Below, in pieces: positions 44,552-50,754 of a DNA stretch of 50,754 nucleotides. Positions within the stretch are counted from its first letter, which is position 1. Every line of letters begins with the position of its first letter. A program made the position numbers and the translations under genes. Origin of the DNA: Haloferax sp. Q22 (lineage in GTDB: Archaea > Halobacteriota > Halobacteria > Halobacteriales > Haloferacaceae). Under the pieces are notes generated by a model. The model saw only the letters and a program-made list of their open reading frames with translations. It had not been told where the DNA came from and searched no databases. The DNA lies in assembly GCF_001482285.1 (NCBI RefSeq), contig NZ_LOEP01000015.1, positions 1-50,754 on the forward strand, in the 5' to 3' direction.

Positions 44552-45718
44552 GTGGTGATAGTCGAGTCGCTCGTCGGCAACGGGCTGTTCGTCCTGTTCC
44601 TCGCGGTGCTCGTCGGGATGGGACTCGGCAAAATCAGCGTCCGCGGCGTCAAGTTCGGCGTCGCGGGCCCGCTCTTTGCGGGGCTGGTGCTCGGCCACTT
44701 CGGCTTCACCGTCCCCGACGCGTACAGCGGGCTCACGCTGGCGCTTTTCGTCGCCGCCGTCGGCCTCATCGCGGCCCACGAAATCGAGGGGACCGTCAAG
44801 GCGTACGGCCTCAACTTCGTCGCCGTCGCGGTGCTGATGCCGACCGTCGCGCTGGCGCTCACCTACGTCTGGACGCAGTTCGTCTTCCCCAACGCGTCGA
44901 CGCCGCTCATCATGGGTTCGTTCTCGGGCGCGCTGACGAGCAGTCCGGGGCTGGGGTCGGCCATCGAGGCCCTCCCCGCGGCCGCCCGGCAGGACTACCA
45001 GATCGGCCACTCCGTCGGCTACGTCGTCGGCGTGCTCGTCATCGTCGTCTTCCAGCAGTTGTACCCCGTCATCGCCCGGTTGGACCTCGATGAGGAAAAA
45101 CGCCGCTTCGACGAGGCTATCGGCGGCACCGACGACGACGAATCGGGCTCGTCGGTCACCGAGGTGACGTTCAGCGTGATGGGCTACGCGCTCGTCATCG
45201 TCGCCGGCGCGGTCATCGGGTCGATTCCGATTCCGATGGGACCGTTCGGCACGCCCTCGCTCGGCACGACCGGCGGCGTCCTCGTCGCGGCGCTCGTCTT
45301 CGGCTACTTCGGCCGGGTCGGCCCCGTCCCGACGCGCATGGACACCGGCATCCTCTCCGAGATTCGGGCGTTCACGCTCGCGATGTTCCTCGCGGTCGTC
45401 GGCATCGGTGCCGGCGGCGGCTTCCTCGCGACCATCGCCGAGTACGGCCTCCAAATCGTGGCGGCCTCGGCGCTGACGAGCTTTATCGCCATCCTCGCCG
45501 GGCTCGCGCTCACGCGATACGTCTGGGGCATGGACTGGATTAGCGCCGCCGGCGGCATCACCGGCGGTCACACCGACACGAAGGGACTCGCGGCCGCCGT
45601 CGACGCCACCGGGGCCGACGAAGTCGCGGCGGGCTACGGCAACACCTACCCCTTCGCGCTCCTGTTCATGGTCGTCTACGCGAAGCTCCTCGTCCTCGTC
45701 ATCCCGCTCGCCGCGTAG
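44552..45718 (+). CDS. AspT/YidE-YbjL-like membrane transporter
   Basis: 388-residue polytopic membrane protein with about ten hydrophobic segments and two copies of the YidE/YbjL duplication domain. The first runs from GLFVLFLAVLVGMGLG to a GSFSGALTSSPGLG motif. The second runs from FSVMGYALVIVAG to the parallel GGITGGHTDTKGLA motif and ends AGYGNTYPFALLFMVVYAKLL. Relatives include the aspartate:alanine exchanger, but the central TrkA-C/RCK domains of that family are missing here, replaced by a short acidic loop (about 175-200). The substrate is unknown. The start is a GTG; no upstream ATG fits. Confidence 0.8.
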   Translation: MVIVESLVGNGLFVLFLAVLVGMGLGKISVRGVKFGVAGPLFAGLVLGHFGFTVPDAYSGLTLALFVAAVGLIAAHEIEGTVKAYGLNFVAVAVLMPTVALALTYVWTQFVFPNASTPLIMGSFSGALTSSPGLGSAIEALPAAARQDYQIGHSVGYVVGVLVIVVFQQLYPVIARLDLDEEKRRFDEAIGGTDDDESGSSVTEVTFSVMGYALVIVAGAVIGSIPIPMGPFGTPSLGTTGGVLVAALVFGYFGRVGPVPTRMDTGILSEIRAFTLAMFLAVVGIGAGGGFLATIAEYGLQIVAASALTSFIAILAGLALTRYVWGMDWISAAGGITGGHTDTKGLAAAVDATGADEVAAGYGNTYPFALLFMVVYAKLLVLVIPLAA

Positions 45719-45901
45719 CGCTGAGGATGTCGCTGTACGGGGCGACCCGGCCGCAAACCCACCGCAGTCGGGCGCTCTCTCTCTCGCGTCGCGTCCGCAC
45801 TCGACCCCCGGTCTGGGTCGCCGACGACCCGGCGGGGGCTGGCTCCCGCACGGTGACAATCGAACCGCCGATTGATGCGCTCACGGCGCGTCTTCTCGCG
45901 C

Positions 45902-46507
45902 ATGAGCGTGCACGCGAACACCGGTCCCGACCGCACCCGACGACGCGAGCCCTTCCCGGCGTACGGGCCCGTGGACGCGGCGCTCGGGTTCGCCGTCTTC
46001 TTCCTGTTCGTCGAGCGCGCCACGCCGACCATCGTCGAAATCGCGACGAGCGTCTTCCCCGAGCTCTCGGCCTCGACGGTCGGCTTCGGGCTCGCGGCGA
46101 TGCTGTGGTTCGTCTTCGCGCTGACGACGCTCGACCAACTCCGCCGGCAACTCGCGGCGCTCGGGGTCGTAACGGGCGACAGCGGCCGAACCGACGGCGC
46201 GTGGTCGGGTCGGGCTGTCCCGTCCGTCCCGTGGCTCCTCGTCTCCGCTGTCGTCGCCGTCGTCGGCGGGTTCATCGCCTCGGTCACGTTCGACCGCGCC
46301 GTCGACGCGGGCATCGCACTTATCCGACTCGTCGCGGGCCTCGGCGTCGGCGCGTTTCCGGCCGGCACATCTCCGGTTGGCGCGTTCCCGCTCGTCGAGT
46401 TCCTCGCGATGGTCGTCTTCTTCGTCGCGTTCGGCGCGGCATCGCGCTCGCTCGACAGGCTCGTCGTCGGGAGCGTCAGGGTCGCGTTCCGAGTGGTCCT
46501 CCCGTAG
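45902..46507 (+). CDS. haloarchaeal membrane protein of unknown function
   Basis: 201 residues with four hydrophobic segments, for example VDAALGFAVFFLFVERA, GFGLAAMLWFVFALTTL, PWLLVSAVVAVVGGFIASV and FLAMVVFFVAFGAA. The Arg-rich frame extends upstream to 45872, but the ATG at 45902 is closer to the first membrane segment. It is not assigned to a family. It lies between the transporter and the broken lipoprotein gene, all read rightward. Confidence 0.6.
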   Translation: MSVHANTGPDRTRRREPFPAYGPVDAALGFAVFFLFVERATPTIVEIATSVFPELSASTVGFGLAAMLWFVFALTTLDQLRRQLAALGVVTGDSGRTDGAWSGRAVPSVPWLLVSAVVAVVGGFIASVTFDRAVDAGIALIRLVAGLGVGAFPAGTSPVGAFPLVEFLAMVVFFVAFGAASRSLDRLVVGSVRVAFRVVLP

Positions 46508-46786
46508 GACGCGTCAGGAGACGAGATTTTCTTTCCCGCGAGACGTATCGAACCACAAGACTGTTATCCTAGTTTTCTGATTGACAGAGACGAGAGTCCC
46601 CATGAAGCGTCGCACGTTCCTCCGACTGACCGGCCTCGGGGCCGCCGGCGGACTCGCCGGCTGTCTCGGTTCGAACTCCCCTCCCCCGCGGAAATCGAGC
46701 GTCGTCTCCGACTTCGAGGCGTCCGACGGCTCGCTCGTCGTCGACCTCGCCGACCAGACGTGGGTGATGTCACGCTACGAAGCCAC

Positions 46787-47712
46787 GGCTCTGTAGTTTC
46801 GACACACTGCGGTTGATTTCACGGATATCTCACGCTCCGGCGGAGGTTGTAGACGGTGGCTTTCAGCAGCATTTCACGGAACTCAAGCCACCAGCTTCGC
46901 GCACGCACGGCTGCGCCGAGCGTGCGCTTGATTGACGAGAAGACAGTTTCTGACATGGAACGCTGGTGGTATCGATCACCGTCCATGCGGGCGTTATGGG
47001 CGTGATCGAGCGGGTTCATAATCCTGTGCTTGATCAGCGGTCTGATGCCGTTGTCGCGGAGTTCGTCGCGGAAGGCTTTGGCGTCATAGCCTCGGTCGGC
47101 GGCGAGGCTCCGCAGGTCGCCGGCGTTGCGCCGGGCGACCTGCGGGCCGATCTTCGCATCGTGTTTCTTCGAGGTCGTCGAATGGATGTCGGTGATGTAC
47201 AGCGTTTCGACATCCACGAGAGCAGTGACTTTCAGCGCCCGGACGCGGTAGTGTGTACGATTAGCGTAGTGCCGGCTGGGCTGGTCGCGGTCGAAGCCTG
47301 TCGAATCGATAGCAGCGTGGCCAGTGCGTTTCTCGGCTGACGCGCCGAGAAACGCACGCCACGTCTTCGTCGGAATCCGCGCAAACCACGTGCGGAGAAC
47401 GGTGTAGTGAGGCAATCGCGTGAGACCGATCTCGTCGAGGACGCCGGGCATCTCACTGAGCAAATCCACCGCGACGCGGTAGGATTTGCCCAGCTCGATG
47501 CGGAGTGCATGCAGCGTGAGCATCGCCCACTCGGCGAACCCGCCACCCCCTTCGGGGTCGGCGGGTTCGTCTGGATTAGCGACAACAGATTTAGCCTTAG
47601 CCACCGTAACACGCGTGAGGAGACGGAATTCCGATACCACAACACTCCGTCTCTTCGCTTTCTACGGCAATAACGCAGTCGCGGCGTCTCCGTCTAGCGA
47701 AACTACAGAGCC
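46787..47712. mobile_element. intact IS5-like (ISH1-type) insertion sequence, 926 bp
   Basis: Bounded by perfect 15-bp terminal inverted repeats, GGCTCTGTAGTTTCG at 46787-46801 and its complement at 47698-47712. Flanked by an 8-bp target duplication GAAGCCAC (46779-46786 and 47713-47720). It contains one transposase on the minus strand. The clean duplication shows insertion by transposition and little later change. Confidence 0.93.
46819..47640 (-). CDS. IS5-family transposase (ISH1-like)
   Basis: 273-residue DDE transposase. DDE landmarks are AAIDSTGFDRD, SLAADRGYDAKAFRDEL (second Asp) and MSETVFSSIKRTLG (Glu with the following basic residues). The N-terminal helical part binds the element ends. 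It starts with GTG and fills nearly the whole element. The size and the 8-bp duplication suit the haloarchaeal ISH1 group. The gene appears complete, so the element may still move. Confidence 0.9.
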   Translation of the reverse strand: MVSEFRLLTRVTVAKAKSVVANPDEPADPEGGGGFAEWAMLTLHALRIELGKSYRVAVDLLSEMPGVLDEIGLTRLPHYTVLRTWFARIPTKTWRAFLGASAEKRTGHAAIDSTGFDRDQPSRHYANRTHYRVRALKVTALVDVETLYITDIHSTTSKKHDAKIGPQVARRNAGDLRSLAADRGYDAKAFRDELRDNGIRPLIKHRIMNPLDHAHNARMDGDRYHQRSMSETVFSSIKRTLGAAVRARSWWLEFREMLLKATVYNLRRSVRYP

Positions 47713-48162
47713 GAAGCCACAGACCAGTCGTCGCTGTCGGGATTCGACCCCCAGTCACTGGCCGCGCTCAGCCCCGTCGGGGTCGCGAGCGCGAAAGGCA
47801 AGAGCGGCGGCGGTGGCGGCCGCGGTGCGACCGGCCGCGGCACGGGCGGCTACGCCTCCGCCCCGCGGACGGTCCACGGCCACGCGTGGTACCACGGCGG
47901 CGACTACGCCGACGACTGGTACGAGAACAACGCCGGGAAAGTGAGCCGATTCCCCGTCGGCGTCGCCGCGCTCGGCGTCGCCTACCTCGGGTCGACCGCG
48001 GCGATGAAGTACGTTGAACTTCGAACCGGGCCGAGCGCCGATTCGGCCCGAACCGGCGACGATCTCGGCGCGGTCCGGGGTCAGTCACCGCGCTCGACGA
48101 GCGAGAAGCTCCGCAACTGCCAACCGAACGAGAAAAAGCGAGGGCGTCAGACGGTGATGTCT

Positions 48163-49911
48163 CTCACGAGTTGCGAGCTCGGAGAGGAAACTCAGGCGCT
48201 ACCCGTAGTCAACGCGGAGGATCTTCTTGATGAACGTGGTGAGCTCCACCGCGCCCCGGTCCTTCGGTCGGTGGTCCGGGAAGTCGTCACGGAGGAACTT
48301 CCGGGTGAGCATCCAACCGTTGTACAGGAGTGTGCTGAGCCAGAAGAGGAAGACGCGGACGCCGTGGTCACGCGACCCGGTACGCGCCATCAGCTTCGTC
48401 TTCTTCTCAGCGTAGGCGTTCTCAACGCGCCAGCGCTGTTTCTGCCGGCGGATGATGCGCTTCGGACTGTCCTCGTAGTTGAAGGTGCCGTACGGTCGGC
48501 GGGCCTTCCAGAGGATGTCCGGAACGTCCTCAACGTCCAGAACGTCCGGTTCGTCCCCGTCCGTGAAGGCATCGAGGCTCTGCTGGCTGTTGCTGATGAC
48601 GGCGTCGAAGTCGGACTTGTTGGCGTTGTTCCAGTCGGGCTCCGCGACGACGCGGACCTTCTCGGTCAGGTTGTGCTCGGACGACGTGACGGGGTAGTCC
48701 TCGTAGTCGTCGAATCGCCCGCTCATAGCCGCGAGCGCGCCTTTGAGTTCGTCGCCCCGACGCTTCAGCCGGACGGACGGCGTGATGTCGCGCTCTCGGC
48801 ACAGCTTCAGGATGCGCGCCGACTCGAAGCCCGAGTCCAGGCGGAGCGTGTCGATGGAGACGTACTCGTCGGCCTGTTCGAGCAGGCGCTGAACGAGGTC
48901 GTGCGGGCCGATGTCCTGCGTATACGGTTCGACCGCGACCGCGACGTCCTTGTCGTGCTCCTGGTCGTGTGCGACCAGCGTGGCGAAGTGGAAGCCGTAG
49001 GTCGTTCCGTTCTTCGGCTCACCCTGTCGGTGACCCTCAGCGGGGTCGTCGGTCTGCGGCCAGTATGGGATGACCGTGACGTCGATGTAGGCGTCCAGGT
49101 CGCCCTGGAGCATCCCCGCGCCGGTCGCGGCCTCCAGGACGCGGCCGTTGACGCGCTGGAACTCCTCGTGCCACCCCTCAGCGTCGCGCTGTTTGACGGC
49201 GTTGAAGGCCGTCTTGATGGCGAAGTCGTGGTCGTTGTCGCTGATAACGTTCGCGGGACAGTCGGCTTCCTGAGCGGCTTCGAGGAACGGTGTGAGGATG
49301 CCCCCGGCCTCGTAACTGACGTTGCTGGCACGGTCGAAGTCGGTCTCTTCGAGCATGATCGCCCGGACGTGACGGATCTTCTCGTCCTTCGCGGCCTCGG
49401 GGATCTCCGGCAACGGCTCGGAGTCGTCCTCGGCGTCCACCTCGACGAGGTGCGGCTCGGTAAGGCTGTTCGGGAACCCGGCTTCGATTCGCTCGCGGAC
49501 GTAGTCGGCGTAACTCTCGAAGAACGTCTCCATGTCCTCGAACTGCTCGCGCATCGAGTAGGAGAACGAGGAGTGATCGAGGTTGTCTTCGAGGCCGAGC
49601 GACTCCCGAATCGTCGGGTAGCGGTCGAAGTGACGCTCCAACTCGAAGAACGAGCGTCCGGTCAGAATCCGGTAGATGTGGGCCTGAGCGACGGACTGCG
49701 GGTGTTCACGCCCACCACCATCGAGCCCGTCCTCACGGTCCGTCGTGAGGGGGCCGGGCTCGTCTGCGACAGCCTGCGCGATGGCCTGCTCGCCAAGAGC
49801 GGGTTCGGCCTCCGCGCGGGTGCCGCCGGTCATACACGTAAAAGTCCGAGAACGATTGATAAATCTTCCCCGTCCCATGTCCCGAATTCCACGGCTTCAG
49901 CAACTGGTGAG
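48163..49911. mobile_element. second insertion sequence, ends approximate
   Basis: A long transposase gene occupies this stretch. CTCACGAGTTGC (48163-48174) and GCAACTGGTGAG (49900-49911) are inverted with one mismatch and may be the terminal repeats. No target duplication is visible outside them, so the ends are provisional or one end is rearranged. It removes the 3' part of the lipoprotein gene. Confidence 0.6.
48199..49833 (-). CDS. DDE-type transposase (haloarchaeal IS, IS4-like clan)
   Basis: 544 residues from the ATG at 49833. N-terminal helical region (HIYRILTGRSFFELERHFDRY). The catalytic core has IDVTVIPYWPQTDD (first Asp), LRLDSGFESARILKLCRERD (second Asp) and a RWRVENAYAEKKTKL segment with the Glu. 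The C-terminus is hydrophobic and basic (VFLFWLSTLLYNGWML). It is longer than the ISH1-type transposase next door and unrelated to it. The exact IS family was not determined. The opposite strand carries a 660-codon open frame that is only its shadow. Confidence 0.85.
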   Translation of the reverse strand: MTGGTRAEAEPALGEQAIAQAVADEPGPLTTDREDGLDGGGREHPQSVAQAHIYRILTGRSFFELERHFDRYPTIRESLGLEDNLDHSSFSYSMREQFEDMETFFESYADYVRERIEAGFPNSLTEPHLVEVDAEDDSEPLPEIPEAAKDEKIRHVRAIMLEETDFDRASNVSYEAGGILTPFLEAAQEADCPANVISDNDHDFAIKTAFNAVKQRDAEGWHEEFQRVNGRVLEAATGAGMLQGDLDAYIDVTVIPYWPQTDDPAEGHRQGEPKNGTTYGFHFATLVAHDQEHDKDVAVAVEPYTQDIGPHDLVQRLLEQADEYVSIDTLRLDSGFESARILKLCRERDITPSVRLKRRGDELKGALAAMSGRFDDYEDYPVTSSEHNLTEKVRVVAEPDWNNANKSDFDAVISNSQQSLDAFTDGDEPDVLDVEDVPDILWKARRPYGTFNYEDSPKRIIRRQKQRWRVENAYAEKKTKLMARTGSRDHGVRVFLFWLSTLLYNGWMLTRKFLRDDFPDHRPKDRGAVELTTFIKKILRVDYG

Positions 49912-49919
49912 GTGGTAGC

Positions 49920-50174
49920 GTGACACAAAAATCCGAGCGATACGGCGACTGGAAGAGTCAGATTAGGTCAGAATTAGAGGCATTCGAAGGTGAAGGCCCG
50001 CCGTCCATCGAGGAGCTGTGGTCCGTCGCACAGCACGAATCCGAGTCGGCGGCCTCGTGGATTCACGACATGCCGTGTACCGAGCAGGAAATCCAAACGG
50101 CGAAGGGAGACGTACTGAAGGCGCTCGTTGCGCTCGAAATGGCAGAGGATCGGCTTAATGAGGTGTCTGACTGA
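49920..50174 (+). CDS. small hypothetical protein, 84 aa
   Basis: 84 residues from a GTG, acidic and helical (YGDWKSQIRSELEAFEGEGPPSIEELWSVAQHE...). No domain is recognised. It starts nine bases after the probable end of the second IS. Its TGA stop shares a base with the ATG of the next gene (TGATG), beginning a chain of four overlapping small genes typical of virus- or plasmid-derived operons. Confidence 0.6.
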   Translation: MTQKSERYGDWKSQIRSELEAFEGEGPPSIEELWSVAQHESESAASWIHDMPCTEQEIQTAKGDVLKALVALEMAEDRLNEVSD

Positions 50175-50491
50175 TGATTAAAAACCACAATGGAATAGCG
50201 GAACTGTCTGTCCACAGGGACGGCACCAAAACCGCTGTCGTGTATCGGACTGTGAACGACGAAGTGATCGTTGCAAGGGGAAGCGGGATGAGCGAAGCGC
50301 TTGCGATGATGGCTAATGAGGTGGGTGGCTTCCCCCTTCGATTTGACTACCCTGACGAGCTGAACTTGGAGCCGGCAGTAGCGGAGAAAGGCACCACATC
50401 AATCGAGCGTTTCGAAGAACCCGCCAGTCCCGAACTGGATTTCGATGCGCCAGCAACCCCACCTCACATAGATGGAGGTGGGTCGGCGTGA
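50174..50491 (+). CDS. small hypothetical protein, 105 aa
   Basis: 105 residues: a beta-rich first half (GIAELSVHRDGTKTAVVYRTVNDEVIVARG), a short helix (SEALAMMANEVGG) and a Pro/Asp-rich tail. The family is unknown. Start and stop both overlap the neighbours (50174 and 50488-50491), so translation is coupled across the cluster. Confidence 0.6.
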   Translation: MIKNHNGIAELSVHRDGTKTAVVYRTVNDEVIVARGSGMSEALAMMANEVGGFPLRFDYPDELNLEPAVAEKGTTSIERFEEPASPELDFDAPATPPHIDGGGSA

Positions 50492-50721
50492 AAGAGTGCT
50501 TCAAGTGCGGTGCCGAAATGCGCCCGCACAACTCCGCCTACCAGCCGTGGGATGAAGAGATAATGGTCCTGTGGAAGCCGGCGTCGGACGATGGCGACCA
50601 CGTCGAAGTGACCGACTCTGGTGGGAAGCATCCGAACACCACCAGTCGGAGGTTCTGTTCCGTGGAGTGCCTGGAGGCGTTCGTCTCGATGGACTATTCG
50701 CTGAAGTCGGAGGATGGATAA
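50488..50721 (+). CDS. small zinc-motif protein, 77 aa
   Basis: 77 residues from a GTG. CFKCG near the N-terminus and FCSVECLEAF near the C-terminus make a four-cysteine site, similar in pattern to TRASH/YHS or small treble-clef zinc proteins. It could bind metal or nucleic acid. Its end overlaps the 90-bp repeat, and its stop shares a base with the ATG of the 33-aa frame that continues at 57 on the circle. Confidence 0.65.
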   Translation: MKECFKCGAEMRPHNSAYQPWDEEIMVLWKPASDDGDHVEVTDSGGKHPNTTSRRFCSVECLEAFVSMDYSLKSEDG

Positions 50722-50754
50722 TGAATTCGGACGACGACGTTCGTCAAAAAACCG
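50665..50754. repeat. right copy of 90-bp terminal overlap
   Basis: Exact repeat of bases 1-90. Joining the two gives a circle of 50,664 bp in which the zinc-motif gene and the 33-aa frame are continuous. Confidence 0.9.

Larger units (their letters stand above)
46602..48162 (+). pseudogene. Tat lipoprotein gene interrupted by two insertion sequences
   Basis: 46602-46786 encodes a Tat lipoprotein start (MKRRTFLRLTGLGAAGGLAGC). An IS with an 8-bp duplication then interrupts it. Removing 46787-47720 (IS plus one duplicate) restores a continuous frame (SRYEAT then DQSSLSGFDPQ), followed by a Gly-rich stretch and HAWYHGGDYADDWYENN, VGVAALGVAYLGSTAAMKY. This matches the style of haloarchaeal exported lipoproteins. 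No stop is reached before the second IS at about 48163, so the 3' end is lost too. The gene is probably non-functional. Confidence 0.75.

Noticed and set aside
47941-49923. 660-codon plus-strand frame
   Set aside because: Only its first part is the tail of the broken lipoprotein gene; the rest is antisense to the second transposase.

Overview
The window is one complete circular haloarchaeal plasmid, or a plasmid-like secondary replicon. Its first 90 bases (1-90) recur exactly as its last 90 (50665-50754), so the closed circle would be 50,664 bp. A haloarchaeon is indicated by high GC, very acidic proteins, leaderless genes with TATA boxes about 27 nt upstream, Tat lipoproteins, and archaeal information-processing genes (Orc1/Cdc6, TFB, TBP, XPB-Bax1).

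Layout. 159-1051 is a replication origin: five copies of an origin-recognition-box-like repeat flank an AT-rich segment, followed by orc1/cdc6. 2673-6654 holds an XPB helicase-Bax1 nuclease pair and two unknown genes. 6790-16734 is accessory: CPBP membrane protease, PQQ-type propeller lipoprotein, HalOD1 protein, PAS histidine kinase, membrane protein, lipoprotein, a TFB paralogue, a zinc protein and a repressor-like winged-helix protein. 17052-19938 is a coupled mobilization operon (RHH accessory protein, compact HUH relaxase, VirD4-like coupling ATPase). 20367-30635 carries VapBC, a Tat phosphoesterase, an amidase, an HxlR-regulated oxidoreductase and a copper cluster (CopB-type ATPase, CopZ, CopA). 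30749-33444 has an RHH-PIN toxin pair, decayed DNA and a zinc protein-tyrosine recombinase pair. 33693-41683 is a defence-like operon: AbrB-like protein, nuclease-methyltransferase fusion, SNF2 helicase and a TATA-binding protein paralogue, all tightly spaced. 41834-44261 has an unknown gene and ParA with an RHH-type partner. 44552-49911 contains a transporter, a membrane protein and a lipoprotein gene broken by an intact IS5-like element (perfect 15-bp terminal repeats, 8-bp target duplication) and cut again by a second IS. A string of overlapping small genes closes the circle.

The most unusual signal is a family of six inverted repeats (TTAACCAACA, 20-22 bp of unrelated sequence, TGTTGGTTAA) at 2529, 6753, 16731, 20218, 41704 and 42846. 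They lie between genes and divide the plasmid into functional blocks: XPB-Bax1; accessory plus TFB; mobilization; TA, copper and defence; a one-gene block; and the partition-IS-origin backbone. They may be recombination or module-boundary sites, or shared terminator or protein-binding sites; the sequence alone does not decide.

The second notable observation is a divergent TBP whose start overlaps the stop of a defence-type helicase. With the plasmid TFB it could form a private basal-transcription set for the defence genes.
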